From contig NZ_JAKVIL010000008.1 in NCBI RefSeq assembly GCF_022601675.1, positions 1-64,000 of the forward strand: a DNA stretch of 64,000 nt, read 5' to 3'. The notes under the pieces were generated by a model, which saw only the letters and a program-made list of their open reading frames with translations, had not been told where the DNA came from and made no database searches. Shown here piece by piece: positions 35,303-45,024 of the stretch (its first letter is position 1; every line of letters begins with the position of its first letter). A program made the position numbers and the translations under genes. Origin of the DNA: Ancylobacter gelatini. Its GTDB lineage: Bacteria; Pseudomonadota; Alphaproteobacteria; Rhizobiales; Xanthobacteraceae.

Positions 35303-36331
35303 ATGATCTCCTCGCGTGCGCCTGTCCTCGCGCTTTCGCTCGGCGAGCCGGCCGGCATCGGTCCCGACATCGCGCTCATGGCATGGGCCCGCCGCGTGGA
35401 AGCCGAACTGCCGGCCTTCTTCGTTACCGGCGACGAGCACTGCCTGCGTGAGCGCGCGCGGCTTCTGGGCCTGTCGGTCGACATTCGCGGCACCGTCCCG
35501 GCACAGGCCGCCGAAACCTTTGCGACCGCCCTCCCCGTGGTGGCGGCCGGGCCACGCGCCACCGCAGCTCCGGGCGCGCCGGACGCCACCAGCGGACCGG
35601 CCGCGCGTGCGGCGATCGATGCTGCGGTGCGCCTCACCCAGTCGGGGGAGGCCGCCGCCGTGGTCACCAATCCGATTTCCAAGGCGGTGCTCTATTCCAC
35701 CGGCTTCAATTTCCCCGGGCACACCGAATATCTGGCGCATCTGGCCGGCGATCCGGCGCCGCGTCCGGTCATGATGATCTGGTCGCCGGAGCTCGCGGTA
35801 ATTCCGGCGACGATCCATATTCCCGTTGCCGATATTTCCCGCGCGTTGACGCAGGAGTTGCTGGTCGAAACCGGCCGCATCGCCGCCCACGATCTTGTCC
35901 ATCGTTTCGGCCTTGCACGCCCGCGCCTGGCTTTTTGCGGGCTGAACCCGCATGCCGGCGAACAGGGTACGATCGGTCGGGAGGACGAGGAGATTACCCG
36001 GCCCGCTGTGGAGGCGCTGCGCCGCGAGGGCATCGACGCGCGCGGCCCGTTCCCGGCGGACACGCTGTTCCACGCGGCGGCGCGGCCGAATTACGACGTG
36101 GTTATCGGCGCCTATCACGATCAGGTCCTCGCCCCGGTGAAGACGCTCGCCTTCGACCGGGCGGTGAATGTGACGCTGGGGCTGCCCTTCGTGCGCACCT
36201 CGCCGGATCACGGCACCGCCTTCGATATCGCCGGCACCGGCCGCGCCGATCCTGCCAGCCTGATCGAGGCGCTGCGCCTTGCCCGGCGGCTGTCGGATCG
36301 CGACCGCGCCGGCCACGACAAAGCCGCCTGA
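35303..36331 (+). CDS. pdxA: 4-hydroxythreonine-4-phosphate dehydrogenase
   Basis: Pyridoxal phosphate synthesis (DXP-dependent route): oxidises 4-phosphohydroxy-L-threonine. The 342-aa product has [15 protein letters not shown] at the start, [24 protein letters not shown], metal-binding histidines in [14 protein letters not shown] and [16 protein letters not shown], and [15 protein letters not shown]. It lies 7 bases after surA and its stop overlaps the rsmA start by one base (TGATG). The surA-pdxA-rsmA order is conserved across proteobacteria. Confidence 0.97.
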   Translation: MISSRAPVLALSLGEPAGIGPDIALMAWARRVEAELPAFFVTGDEHCLRERARLLGLSVDIRGTVPAQAAETFATALPVVAAGPRATAAPGAPDATSGPAARAAIDAAVRLTQSGEAAAVVTNPISKAVLYSTGFNFPGHTEYLAHLAGDPAPRPVMMIWSPELAVIPATIHIPVADISRALTQELLVETGRIAAHDLVHRFGLARPRLAFCGLNPHAGEQGTIGREDEEITRPAVEALRREGIDARGPFPADTLFHAAARPNYDVVIGAYHDQVLAPVKTLAFDRAVNVTLGLPFVRTSPDHGTAFDIAGTGRADPASLIEALRLARRLSDRDRAGHDKAA

Positions 36332-37185
36332 TGGGCGCGATCGACGACCTGCCTCCGCTGCGCGAGGTCATTCGCGAGCACGGGCTTTCCGCGCTGAAAT
36401 CGCTCGGCCAGAATTTCCTGCTGGACCTCAACCTTACCTCGCGCATCGCGCGCACCGCCGGGCGGCTGGACGGGGTGACGGTGGTGGAAGTCGGCCCCGG
36501 GCCGGGCGGGCTCACGCGCGCGATCCTCGCGCTCGGGCCGCACAAGCTGATCGCCATCGAGCGCGACCGGCGCTGCATCGCGGCGCTGGAACAGGTGGCC
36601 GCGCATTATCCCGGCACGCTCGACATCGTCGAGGGCGATGCGCTGGAGACGGACTTCGCCACGCTGGTGCCAGACGGCACGCCGGCCGCGATCATCGCCA
36701 ACCTGCCCTACAACATCGCGACGCCGCTGCTGGTCGGCTGGCTCTCCAACGACCCTTGGCCGCCCTGGTACAAGAGCCTGACGCTGATGTTCCAGCGCGA
36801 GGTCGCCGAGCGCATCGTCGCCGCGCCCGGCGAGGATCATTACGGTCGCCTCGCCGTGCTCACCGGCTGGCGCGCCACGGCGCATATCGCCTTCGACGTC
36901 GCGCCATCCGCTTTCGTGCCGCCGCCAAAGGTGACGTCCTCGGTCGTGCATATCGTCCCGCGCGCGACGCCCCTGCCCTGCCCGCTCGCCGCGTTGGAGC
37001 GGGTGACGGAGGCGGCGTTCGGCCAGCGCCGCAAGATGCTGCGCCAGAGCCTGAAGAGCCTGGGTACCGATCCGCTGCCGCTGCTGGAAGCCGCCGGCAT
37101 CGAGCCGACCGAGCGCGCCGAACGCGTGCCGGTGGAAGGTTTCGTCGCGCTGGCCAATGCATGGATCGCCGCGCGGGGCGGGTGA
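36331..37185 (+). CDS. rsmA: 16S rRNA (adenine(1518)-N(6)/adenine(1519)-N(6))-dimethyltransferase
   Basis: KsgA, which dimethylates two adjacent adenines in the 3' hairpin of 16S rRNA late in 30S assembly. The 284-aa product shows [19 protein letters not shown]-binding [15 protein letters not shown], acidic loop [14 protein letters not shown] and the catalytic motif [14 protein letters not shown] overlaps the pdxA stop. It ends the lpt operon; the 108 bases before convergent gmk (37186-37293) contain no clear terminator. Confidence 0.97.
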   Translation: MGAIDDLPPLREVIREHGLSALKSLGQNFLLDLNLTSRIARTAGRLDGVTVVEVGPGPGGLTRAILALGPHKLIAIERDRRCIAALEQVAAHYPGTLDIVEGDALETDFATLVPDGTPAAIIANLPYNIATPLLVGWLSNDPWPPWYKSLTLMFQREVAERIVAAPGEDHYGRLAVLTGWRATAHIAFDVAPSAFVPPPKVTSSVVHIVPRATPLPCPLAALERVTEAAFGQRRKMLRQSLKSLGTDPLPLLEAAGIEPTERAERVPVEGFVALANAWIAARGG

Positions 37186-37293
37186 GCGATCCGCCTCCCG
37201 GACGTCATCCCCAAGCGCGATCCAGAGGATCATTTACGCCGGCACCGGCCACGATAACCGCGTCAGGCCCGGCGGTGTGACGAGGATCCCGAC

Positions 37294-37947
37294 TTACACT
37301 GTAAGCGCGCTCAGTTCCTCGTCGAGCCGGGCGATGATCGGCTGCAGGCCGATCTGCCGCTCACGCCGCAGCCGTTCCGACAGCAGGATGTTGCGCAGAT
37401 TGGCGAACGTGCTGTTCAGGTCTTCGTTGACCAGGACGTAATTATAGTCCTCCCAGTGCGCGATCTCGGTGCGGGCGTTCTTCAGCCGCTTCTCGATCAC
37501 GCCCGAGGCGTCCTCCGCGCGGCGCTCCAGCCGCATCTTCAGCTCAGCGGCCGACGGAGGCAGGATGAACACGCCGACAATGTCCTCGCGCATCTTGGCG
37601 TAGAGCTGCTCGGCGCCTTGGTAGTCGATGTCGAACAGCACATCGCGCCCGCTCGCCAGCGCCGCCTCCACAGGATCGCGCGGTGTCCCATAGAAATTGC
37701 CGTGCACTTCGGCGTGCTCCAGCAGGTCGCCGGCATCGCGCATGCGCTCAAAGCGCTCGCGGGTGAGGAAGTGGTAGTGCACGCCTTCCACCTCGCTCGG
37801 GCGGCGGCCACGCGTCGTGACGGAAACCGACAGATAGATGTCCGGGTTCTGCTCCAGCAGCAGGCGCGCCAGAGTCGATTTCCCCGCGCCAGAGGGTGAG
37901 GAAAGGATCAGCATCAGCCCGCGACGGTCGACATTGGAGTGTTTCAT
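37294..37947 (-). CDS. gmk: guanylate kinase
   Basis: Phosphorylates GMP to GDP. The 217-aa product has P-loop LSSPSGAGKSTLARLL, the GMP-binding VSVTTRGRRPSEVEGVHYHFL, FYGTPRDPVEAAL and VLFDIDYQGAEQL. The start ATG lies 5 bases after the yicC stop, so the two are cotranscribed. Last gene of the minus-strand run that begins at fabD. Confidence 0.97.
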   Translation of the reverse strand: MKHSNVDRRGLMLILSSPSGAGKSTLARLLLEQNPDIYLSVSVTTRGRRPSEVEGVHYHFLTRERFERMRDAGDLLEHAEVHGNFYGTPRDPVEAALASGRDVLFDIDYQGAEQLYAKMREDIVGVFILPPSAAELKMRLERRAEDASGVIEKRLKNARTEIAHWEDYNYVLVNEDLNSTFANLRNILLSERLRRERQIGLQPIIARLDEELSALTV

Positions 37948-37952
37948 GCGCC

Positions 37953-38840
37953 CTACTCGATATTCTGAACCTGTTCGCGGAACTGTTCGACCACGCCTTT
38001 AAGCTCCAGCCCGATGGCGGTCAGCGAGACATCATTGGCCTTGGAGCACAGCGTATTGGTCTCTCGGTTGAATTCCTGCGCGAGGAAATCCAGCCGCCGC
38101 CCCACCGGGCCACCTTCCGCCAGCATGACGCGGGCCGCGGCGACATGGGCGACCAGCCGGTCGAGTTCTTCGCGCACATCGACCTTGGTCGCCATCATCA
38201 GGGCTTCCTGGTGCAGGCGGTCCGGGTCGAAATTCGTGCTGGTCTCGGTCAGCACGCGGATCTGCTCGGCGAGCTTGGCGCGGATCGCCTCCGGCCGGCG
38301 GGCGGGATTGGCTTCTGCCGCGGCCGTCAAAGCTGCGATGGCATCGAGCCGGTCGCCGAGAACGCCGGCCAGCGCCGCGCCCTCGCTGGCGCGCATCGTG
38401 ACCAGCTCGGCCAGCGCCTGCTCAAAGCCCGCGGCCACCGCCTGCTCGGCGGTGCGGCGCTCAGCCGTCGTTTCCTCGGCCTCCGCGATTTCGAGCACAC
38501 CCTTGAGATTGAGAAGCCCCTCCAGCCGCACCGGCGGTGCCTCCAGCTCGGCGGCGACCCTACGGAGAGAGGTCGCAATGGCGCGCAGCATGTCTTCGTT
38601 GACGCGGACGCTGACGCCAGCATCCGTACGGGTCATGGTGAGGCTGGCATTGACGTTGCCGCGCGCCAGCAGGCGGGAGGCCGACTGCTTCAGCCCGGCT
38701 TCCAGCCCGTCCCACCCGATGGGAAGCCGCAGTCGGACGTCGAGGCCCTTGCCGTTGACCGATTTGAGCTCCCAAGCCCAGCTCCAGGCGCCGCTTACGC
38801 CCTGGGCCCGGGCAAAGCCCGTCATGCTGGCAAGTGCCAT
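37953..38840 (-). CDS. yicC: YicC family endoribonuclease-like protein
   Basis: A 295-aa cytoplasmic protein of the YicC/YloC family, recently shown in E. coli to act on small RNA. Signature segments: N-terminal MTGFARAQG, VNGKGLDVRLRLP, and the C-terminal LDFLAQEFNRETNTLCSKAND motif with conserved acidic residues, ending VVEQFREQVQNIE. Its pairing with gmk is conserved widely in proteobacteria. It begins 105 bases after mltG. Confidence 0.95.
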   Translation of the reverse strand: MALASMTGFARAQGVSGAWSWAWELKSVNGKGLDVRLRLPIGWDGLEAGLKQSASRLLARGNVNASLTMTRTDAGVSVRVNEDMLRAIATSLRRVAAELEAPPVRLEGLLNLKGVLEIAEAEETTAERRTAEQAVAAGFEQALAELVTMRASEGAALAGVLGDRLDAIAALTAAAEANPARRPEAIRAKLAEQIRVLTETSTNFDPDRLHQEALMMATKVDVREELDRLVAHVAAARVMLAEGGPVGRRLDFLAQEFNRETNTLCSKANDVSLTAIGLELKGVVEQFREQVQNIE

Positions 38841-38945
38841 CTATTCAATCCCCCACGCGGCCCCGATCACACATCGCCGCCGACGGCGCGGACCATAGAC
38901 ACCGCGCGCGCCGGCCTCAAGCCGCGATAGGGAGCACGGGCCGCA

Positions 38946-40154
38946 TCAATCGATCGCCGTGGCGCCGGTCGTGCCGGAGACACCAGCGGGCGCCCGGGTC
39001 GGGTCGATCTTCTGCTCGCGTTCGACCTGGCGCCAGCGCGCAACATTGCGGTTGTGCTGATCCAGTGTTTCGGCGAAGGCGTGCCCGCCGGTGCCGTCGG
39101 CGACGAAATACAGCGACTTGGACTTGGCCGGGTTGGCGACGGCCTCCAGAGAGGCGCGGCCGGGATTGCCGATCGGTCCGGGCGGCAGGCCGGGAATGGT
39201 ATAGGTGTTGAACGGCGTCGGCGTGGTGATGTCCGTGCGGGTGATCGGCCGGTCGAGCCGGCCCTTGCCGCGTACCAGACCATAGATGATGGTCGGGTCG
39301 GACTGCAGGCGCATCTTCTTGTTGAGACGGTTGACGAACACCGCCGCCACTTCCGGCCGCTCGCTCGCCTGCCCGGTCTCCTTCTCCACGATCGAGGCGA
39401 GGATGACGAGTTCGTCCGGGGTCTTCAGCGGCAGGTCCGGATCGCGCTTGGCCCAGATTTCCTGAAGCGTGGCCTGCTGGGTGCGCGCCATGCGCCGCAG
39501 CATGTCCTCGCGCGAGGTCCCGCGGGTGATCTTGTAGGTGTCCGGCATCAGGCTGCCCTCGCGGGGCACCTGGCGCACCGCGCCGGAGAGTTCCGCGACT
39601 TCGGCGAGGCGCTCGACGATCTGGTCGCTGGTCAGCCCCTCGGGGATGGTGACCCTGTACTCGATCACGTCCCCCGAGACGATCTTGGCGAGCACCTGGC
39701 GCTGGCTCGACGCCTGCGGGAACTCATATTCGCCAGCCTTCAGCTTCCCCGAGGCGCGGGTGCCGAGCGCGGCGCCGACGAACACCCATTTCTCGCCGAT
39801 CACGCCCTTCTTCACCAGCAGGTCGGCGATATCCATCAGTCCGTACTCGCCGGGAATCACCACGGCGGTGTCCTGCGCCAGCGGGCCGGGGGCATCATAT
39901 TCGGCCTTGCCGAACCATAATGCGCCCCCGCCGACGATGATCGCCACGGTCACGAGGGTGAACACCCAGCTCAACCCTACCACGAAGGCGTTGTTGGCCC
40001 AGCGCGAGGACTTGCGAACCGGCTTTTTGGGCGGCGGCGGAGGAGGAGGAGGCGCGGCATGAGCGGCCGCAGGCGGGGGCGGCGCGGCGGCGGCAGGTTC
40101 GGCAGGGGTAGCCGGAACGGGAGTTTCCGTGGCCGGAGGGGTCTGGTCGGTCAT
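38946..40154 (-). CDS. mltG: endolytic murein transglycosylase MltG
   Basis: Cleaves nascent glycan strands in the periplasm and ends peptidoglycan polymerisation. The 402-aa protein has a cytoplasmic N-terminal tail rich in proline and alanine (about 1-50, including eight prolines in a row), one membrane helix (about 56-78, AFVVGLSWVFTLVTVAIIV), a LysM-like segment (VVIPGEYGLMDIADLLVKKG) and the YceG catalytic domain with Glu in ILASIVEKETGQ and the end motif SLYFVADGTGGHAFAETLDQHN. The proline tail extends beyond that of E. coli MltG. ATG 40154 is chosen over the ATG at 40196. The 212 bases to fabF hold no clear element. Confidence 0.95.
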   Translation of the reverse strand: MTDQTPPATETPVPATPAEPAAAAPPPPAAAHAAPPPPPPPPKKPVRKSSRWANNAFVVGLSWVFTLVTVAIIVGGGALWFGKAEYDAPGPLAQDTAVVIPGEYGLMDIADLLVKKGVIGEKWVFVGAALGTRASGKLKAGEYEFPQASSQRQVLAKIVSGDVIEYRVTIPEGLTSDQIVERLAEVAELSGAVRQVPREGSLMPDTYKITRGTSREDMLRRMARTQQATLQEIWAKRDPDLPLKTPDELVILASIVEKETGQASERPEVAAVFVNRLNKKMRLQSDPTIIYGLVRGKGRLDRPITRTDITTPTPFNTYTIPGLPPGPIGNPGRASLEAVANPAKSKSLYFVADGTGGHAFAETLDQHNRNVARWRQVEREQKIDPTRAPAGVSGTTGATAID

Positions 40155-40366
40155 CGGGTGCCTCGCCGGAGGCCCGCCCGTCGATGCGTGACACATCGGC
40201 GGATACCGGCCTCATTGTGTTGCATCCAGAAACCCCATCCGGCGACGGGGCTGCCGGCGTCCGCAGGGCCGCGCAACGCACAGGCAGACTACCGCCAAAT
40301 ATGGCGAAAGCGGGAAGTCATGGACCGGAGAAACACGGCGTTTTCCCGGCCCGAGGCGCGTGGCGA

Positions 40367-41629
40367 TCAGTTCGCGTAGCGCTTGAACACCACCGAGGCG
40401 TTGGTGCCACCGAAGCCGAAGGAATTCGACAGCGCGTACTCGATGTTGCGCGCGCGCGGCGTGTGCGGAACCAGGTCGATCGACGTCTCGACGTCGGGAT
40501 TGTCGAGGTTGAGGGTCGGCGGCGCGATCTGGTCGCGAATCGCCAGCAGCGAGAAGATCGCCTCCACCGCGCCAGCCGCGCCCAGCAGATGCCCGATCGC
40601 CGATTTGGTCGAGGACATCGAGGCTCGCGCCGTGTTGTTGCCGAGCAGCCGCTCCACGGCGCCGAGTTCGATCGTATCGGCCATGGTCGAGGTGCCGTGG
40701 GCGTTGATGTAGTCGATCTCGGACGCCGTGATACCGGCGCGCTTCAGCGCCGCCTGCATGCAGCGATAGGCACCATCGCCGTCCTCGGAGGGAGCCGTGA
40801 TGTGGTGAGCGTCGCCGCTGAGGCCGTAGCCGACCACTTCACCGTAAATCTTGGCGCCGCGCGCCAGCGCGTGCTCAAGCGCCTCGACCACCACGACACC
40901 GGCGCCCTCGCCCATGACGAAACCGTCGCGGTCCTTGTCATAGGGACGCGAGGCCTTTTCGGGAGTGTCGTTATAGCCTGTCGACAGTGCGCGGCAGGCG
41001 GCGAAGCCGGCAAGAGCGAGCCGGTTGATCGGCGATTCGGTGCCGCCCGCGACGATCACGTCGGCATCGCCGAACGCCACCAGCCGCGCGGCATCGCCAA
41101 TGGCATGCGCACCGGTCGAGCAGGCGGTGACCACGGCGTGATTCGGACCCTTGAGCCCGTGGGCGATCGACACATAGCCGCCCGCGAGATTGATCAGGCG
41201 GCCGGGAATGAAGAAGGGGGAGATGCGGCGCGGGCCGCGTTCCTGAAGCAGCAGGCTGGCCTCGGCGATGCCCTGAAGGCCGCCAATGCCCGAGCCGATC
41301 AGCACGCCGCTGGCGCACTGGTCTTCATAAGAGGTGGGATGCCAGTTCGCGTCGTCCAGCGCCTGCTTGGCCGCGGCCATGGCATAGACGATGAACTCGT
41401 CGACCTTGCGCTGTTCCTTCGGCTCCATCCACTGGTCGGGATCGTAAGTGCCGTCGGTGCCGTCGCCGCGCGGAATCTGGCAGGCGATCTTGGCGGGCAG
41501 GTCGGAAACATCGAAATTCTCGATGCGATTGGCACCGCTCTGACCGGCGAGAAGCCGCGTCCAGGTGGCTTCAACGCCGCATCCGAGCGGCGTCACCATG
41601 CCGAGGCCGGTAACGACGACGCGCCTCAT
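40367..41629 (-). CDS. fabF: beta-ketoacyl-ACP synthase II
   Basis: Elongating condensing enzyme of type II fatty acid synthesis. The 420-aa product carries the catalytic Cys in VTACSTGAHAIGDAA, histidines in NAHGTSTMADTIE and SAIGHLLGAAGAVEA, and the terminal SNSFGFGGTNASVVF. Start ATG 41629 (MRRVVVTGLGMVTPLG) with GGAG upstream is used; ATG 41638 is the alternative. It follows acpP on the same strand. Confidence 0.97.
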   Translation of the reverse strand: MRRVVVTGLGMVTPLGCGVEATWTRLLAGQSGANRIENFDVSDLPAKIACQIPRGDGTDGTYDPDQWMEPKEQRKVDEFIVYAMAAAKQALDDANWHPTSYEDQCASGVLIGSGIGGLQGIAEASLLLQERGPRRISPFFIPGRLINLAGGYVSIAHGLKGPNHAVVTACSTGAHAIGDAARLVAFGDADVIVAGGTESPINRLALAGFAACRALSTGYNDTPEKASRPYDKDRDGFVMGEGAGVVVVEALEHALARGAKIYGEVVGYGLSGDAHHITAPSEDGDGAYRCMQAALKRAGITASEIDYINAHGTSTMADTIELGAVERLLGNNTARASMSSTKSAIGHLLGAAGAVEAIFSLLAIRDQIAPPTLNLDNPDVETSIDLVPHTPRARNIEYALSNSFGFGGTNASVVFKRYAN

Positions 41630-41664
41630 CGAAAACACTCCGGGAAACTAGGGCAAGCAGGGCA

Positions 41665-41693
41665 AGCTGCGACGGAAATCTGCCGTCGCAGCT
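41665..41693 (-). terminator. hairpin between acpP and fabF
   Basis: An 11-bp perfect stem (AGCTGCGACGG / CCGTCGCAGCT) with a 7-base loop and only weak T content after it. It probably attenuates transcription so that acpP is made in excess of fabF, or stabilises the acpP mRNA 3' end. Confidence 0.55.
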
Positions 41694-41707
41694 GCACGAA
41701 AACCGCC

Positions 41708-41944
41708 TCAGGCGGCGTTCTTCTCAAGGAACTTGATGGCATCGCCGACGGTCAGGATCGTTTCGGCGGCATCATCGGGGATTTCGCAGTTGAAGGCTTC
41801 CTCGAAGGCCATGACCAGCTCGACGGTGTCGAGGCTGTCCGCGCCGAGGTCGTCGATGAAGCTCGCGTTCTCGGTAACCTTCTCGGGCTCCACGCCCAGA
41901 TGCTCGGCCACAATCTTCTTCACGCGCTCGGCAATATCGCTCAT
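41708..41944 (-). CDS. acpP: acyl carrier protein
   Basis: A 78-aa carrier of fatty acid intermediates. The phosphopantetheine serine is in [21 protein letters not shown], and the acidic four-helix sequence ends [11 protein letters not shown]. Codon use is strongly biased, as expected of an abundant protein. The 232 bases upstream (41945-42176) separate it from fabG and should contain its own promoter. Confidence 0.98.
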   Translation of the reverse strand: MSDIAERVKKIVAEHLGVEPEKVTENASFIDDLGADSLDTVELVMAFEEAFNCEIPDDAAETILTVGDAIKFLEKNAA

Positions 41945-42176
41945 AGGTCCACCCTCGTCCGTATCCGGAGGTTGCTACGTTGTTTCACTCTGCCCCCGCA
42001 CCCTAGGGCACGGTCGGCGGCCTGTTTTCATGCCCCGATTACAGGAAGCACCGGATGTCAGCCACATGTTGTTGGCGTCGTCCGACCCTGTGAGCCGAGG
42101 CGGTCGTTAGCACACTTCATCCGGCAAAACCAGCGCTCGACGAGACGCTGAAAGGCCGGAGTTCCGCGGCTTTGGC

Positions 42177-42914
42177 TCAGATCATCGCCATTCCGCCATT
42201 CACATGGAGCGTCTGCCCCGTGACATAGCCGGCCTCGTCGGAGGCGAGATAAACCGCCGCCGCCGCGATATCTTCAGGGGTGCCAAGTCGGGCAGCGGGG
42301 ACCGCGGAAAGAATCGCTTCCTTCTGCTTGGCGTTCAGCACATCCGTCATCGGCGTGGCGATGAAGCCGGGCGCGATGCAGTTCACCGTCACCCCGCGCG
42401 CCGCCACTTCCTTGGCCAGCGCCTTGGACATGCCGATCATGCCAGCCTTGGCCGCGGCATAGTTGCCCTGCCCGGCATTGCCAGTCACACCGACGATCGA
42501 GGTGATGCCGATAATACGGCCATAGCGCTTGCGCATCATGGAGCGGGCAGCGGCGCGCGTCAGACGGAAGCCGGCGGTAAGGTTCACCGCGATCACCTGA
42601 TCCCACATCTCGTCGGTCAGGCGCACGAACAGCCCGTCCTTGGTGATGCCGGCATTGTTGACGAGGATGTCGACCGAGCCCATGGCCTCCTCGGCCTGCG
42701 GCACGAGCGCTTCGACCTGCTCGGTGTTGGAAAGGTCGCAGGGCAGCACGAAGGCGCGCTCGCCCAGTTCAGCCTTCAGCTCTTCCAGAACCTCGCGGCG
42801 CGTGCCGGAGATGCCGACGCTGGCGCCCCGCGCATGCAGGGAAACGGCGATGGCCCGGCCGATGCCGCCGGTCGCGCCGGTGACGAGGGCCGTCTTACCT
42901 GTCAGATCGAACAT
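42177..42914 (-). CDS. fabG: 3-oxoacyl-ACP reductase
   Basis: NADPH-dependent reductase of fatty acid elongation, a 245-aa short-chain dehydrogenase. Cofactor motif TGATGGIGRAIA, NNAGITKDGLFVRL, catalytic Ser near TSIVGVTGNAGQ and Tyr-Lys in GNYAAAKAGMIGMSK, and the C-terminal YVTGQTLHVNGGMAMI. It lies 32 bases after fabD on the same strand, in the conserved fabD-fabG-acpP-fabF order. Confidence 0.97.
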   Translation of the reverse strand: MFDLTGKTALVTGATGGIGRAIAVSLHARGASVGISGTRREVLEELKAELGERAFVLPCDLSNTEQVEALVPQAEEAMGSVDILVNNAGITKDGLFVRLTDEMWDQVIAVNLTAGFRLTRAAARSMMRKRYGRIIGITSIVGVTGNAGQGNYAAAKAGMIGMSKALAKEVAARGVTVNCIAPGFIATPMTDVLNAKQKEAILSAVPAARLGTPEDIAAAAVYLASDEAGYVTGQTLHVNGGMAMI

Positions 42915-42946
42915 GAAATCTCCTTGGGCTCTCTCGCCTCTGGCAC

Positions 42947-43894
42947 TCAGGCCGTCGCGACGGCTGCGAAGGCCGCCACGTCCTCGGGCGTGCCCACGCT
43001 GGTGGCGGTCAGCGTACGGACAATACGCTTGGTGAGACCCGACAGCACCTTGCCGGAGCCGACTTCCACCAGACGCGTCACCCCGGCATCCGCCATGAAC
43101 GCAACAGATTCGCGCCAGCGTACCGTGCTCGTCACCTGACGCACCAGCAGCGCGCGAATTTCGTCCGGGTCCGTCACCGGCGCCGCGGTCACATTTGCGA
43201 CCACCGGCACCACCGGCGACACCACGGCAACACCGGCGAGCGCCTCGCGCATGACCTCGGCGGCCGGGGCGATCAGGCTGCAGTGGAACGGCGCGGAGAC
43301 GGTCAACAGGATGGCGCGCGAGGCGCCCTCACGCTTGGCGATCTCGCAGGCGCGCTCGACGGCGCTTGCATTGCCGGAAACCACGACCTGGCCAGGGGAA
43401 TTGTCATTGGCGAGATCGCAGACCTCGCCGGCGGCGGCTTCGGCGGCGATTTCGGCGACCTTGTCGGCGTCGAGGCCGAGAATCGCTGCCATCGCCCCGG
43501 TGCCGACCGGGGTCGCGGCCTGCATGGCGGTGCCGCGCAGGCGCAGCAGCCGGGCGGTATCGGCAATCGAGAGAGCGCCGGCAGCGGCCAGCGCCGAATA
43601 TTCGCCCAGCGAATGGCCAGCGACGAAGGCCGCGTCGCGCGTGAGATCGAGGCCAGCCTCGGCCTCCAGCACGCGCACCGCCGCCAGCGAGGCCGCCATC
43701 AGTGCCGGCTGCGCATTGGCGGTCAGCGTCAGCGTCTCGATAGGGCCGTCCCACATGATGACGGACAGCTTCTCACCGAGCGCCTCGTCGACCTCCTCGA
43801 AGACCGCGCGCGCCACGGCGAAATTGCCGGCAAGGGCCTTGCCCATGCCGACGGCCTGGCTGCCCTGCCCCGGAAAAACAAACGCATTGCTCAT
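42947..43894 (-). CDS. fabD: malonyl-CoA:ACP transacylase
   Basis: Loads malonate on ACP. The 315-aa enzyme has AFVFPGQGSQAVGMGKAL, the nucleophilic Ser in VAGHSLGEYSALAAAG and the active-site His in TVSAPFHCSLI. The open frame extends to 44092, but the standard start MSNAFVFPGQ fixes ATG 43894. First gene of the fab cluster; divergent from the diguanylate cyclase gene (139-base gap). Confidence 0.97.
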   Translation of the reverse strand: MSNAFVFPGQGSQAVGMGKALAGNFAVARAVFEEVDEALGEKLSVIMWDGPIETLTLTANAQPALMAASLAAVRVLEAEAGLDLTRDAAFVAGHSLGEYSALAAAGALSIADTARLLRLRGTAMQAATPVGTGAMAAILGLDADKVAEIAAEAAAGEVCDLANDNSPGQVVVSGNASAVERACEIAKREGASRAILLTVSAPFHCSLIAPAAEVMREALAGVAVVSPVVPVVANVTAAPVTDPDEIRALLVRQVTSTVRWRESVAFMADAGVTRLVEVGSGKVLSGLTKRIVRTLTATSVGTPEDVAAFAAVATA

Positions 43895-44033
43895 GACGTA
43901 ACGAAACCCATCCGCTAAGAATTGGCGGGCGCAGGAACACCGCTGCGCGCCTCGTGTCAAGTTGCACGCCGTCCGCGCCTGTGTGCGCCGCCGGTTCCGC
44001 CGCCGCCGATCCTGGGTATTCGAGAGCACGCAG

Positions 44034-44891
44034 ATGGAAATCATCATCCTGTTTTTCCGCGCGCTGGGCCTCGTGCTGGTCGGTGGCGCCATCCATCATG
44101 TTCGCCATCTGGCGCGTATCGCGCCGCGGCCGCGGTTACGCGTCGCGTGGACCGCCATGGCGGGGGCGCTCCTGGTGACACTGGTGCTTGGCGCCTACAC
44201 CACCGTCGATCGATACATGGAGATCGCGTTCAGCTCGGTGGTGCTGATCGAATCCCTGGTCAACCTGTCCGGCGCCGTGTTCATCTTCGCCGTCGCGCTT
44301 CTGTCGCGCCTCACCGCCGAAGACGTCCTGCTCAATGCCGAACTGGAAGTCGCGGCGTTTACCGATGCGCTCACCGGCCTGCCCAACCGCCGCCGCTTCG
44401 ACATGCAGCTGCCGGACCGGATGGAACTCGCTCGCCGGCGCAAGCAGGCGCTGACCATGGTCATGCTCGACATCGATCACTTCAAGCGCGTCAATGACCG
44501 CTATGGGCATGAATGGGGCGACGAAGTGCTCCGCCATATCGGCCGCCTGCTGGATGTCCACAAGCGCGAGGAGGACATGGCCTTCCGCATCGGCGGCGAG
44601 GAGTTCGTCGTGGTAGCGCCGCACACGCCGCTGGAACAGGGCGGCGCGCTCGCCGAACGGCTGCGCTTCACCATTGAGCACACCGTGATGGAGAAGAAAG
44701 GCCTCCGCATCCCCATCACTGTGAGCCTGGGCGTCGCCCAGCTTCGGCCGGAGGATGATCTCGCGACATTGCTGGCCCGAGCCGACGCGGCGCTCTATCG
44801 CGCCAAGGAGTTGGGGCGGAACCGGGGCTGCCTCGAACTGCCCCGTCTGACGGTGGTCGAAGCCACCGGCCCAAGGCCCGTCTCCTCTTGA
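44034..44891 (+). CDS. membrane-anchored diguanylate cyclase (GGDEF domain)
   Basis: A 285-aa protein with three hydrophobic segments in the first 105 residues ([56 protein letters not shown]) and a C-terminal GGDEF domain from [15 protein letters not shown]. The active-site signature is [12 protein letters not shown], the variant GGEEF, which is catalytically competent in other proteins. No RxxD inhibitory site was seen at the usual spacing. It should make cyclic di-GMP in response to an unknown membrane signal. The start at ATG 44034 is preferred to the ATG at 43962, which adds a basic, unrelated stretch. Confidence 0.92.
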   Translation: MEIIILFFRALGLVLVGGAIHHVRHLARIAPRPRLRVAWTAMAGALLVTLVLGAYTTVDRYMEIAFSSVVLIESLVNLSGAVFIFAVALLSRLTAEDVLLNAELEVAAFTDALTGLPNRRRFDMQLPDRMELARRRKQALTMVMLDIDHFKRVNDRYGHEWGDEVLRHIGRLLDVHKREEDMAFRIGGEEFVVVAPHTPLEQGGALAERLRFTIEHTVMEKKGLRIPITVSLGVAQLRPEDDLATLLARADAALYRAKELGRNRGCLELPRLTVVEATGPRPVSS

Positions 44892-44915
44892 TTTTCCACG
44901 CATTGCGCGTATAAG
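44888..44915 (+). promoter_or_regulatory. candidate promoter of the rpsF operon
   Basis: TTGATT (44888-44893) and TATAAG (44910-44915) are 16 bases apart, close to the sigma-70 consensus of alphaproteobacteria. It overlaps the stop of the diguanylate cyclase gene and would give an rpsF leader of about 190 bases. Confidence 0.55.
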
Positions 44916-45024
44916 CCCGCGCACTGTCTGTCCCGGCCGGGGGCTGAACGGACGGCTGCGCTTTGCTGCAGCTCAGGAAATTTTCGGATTTCCGCTCGTC
45001 CCGTGTCCCCGCCTTCGAGAATGT

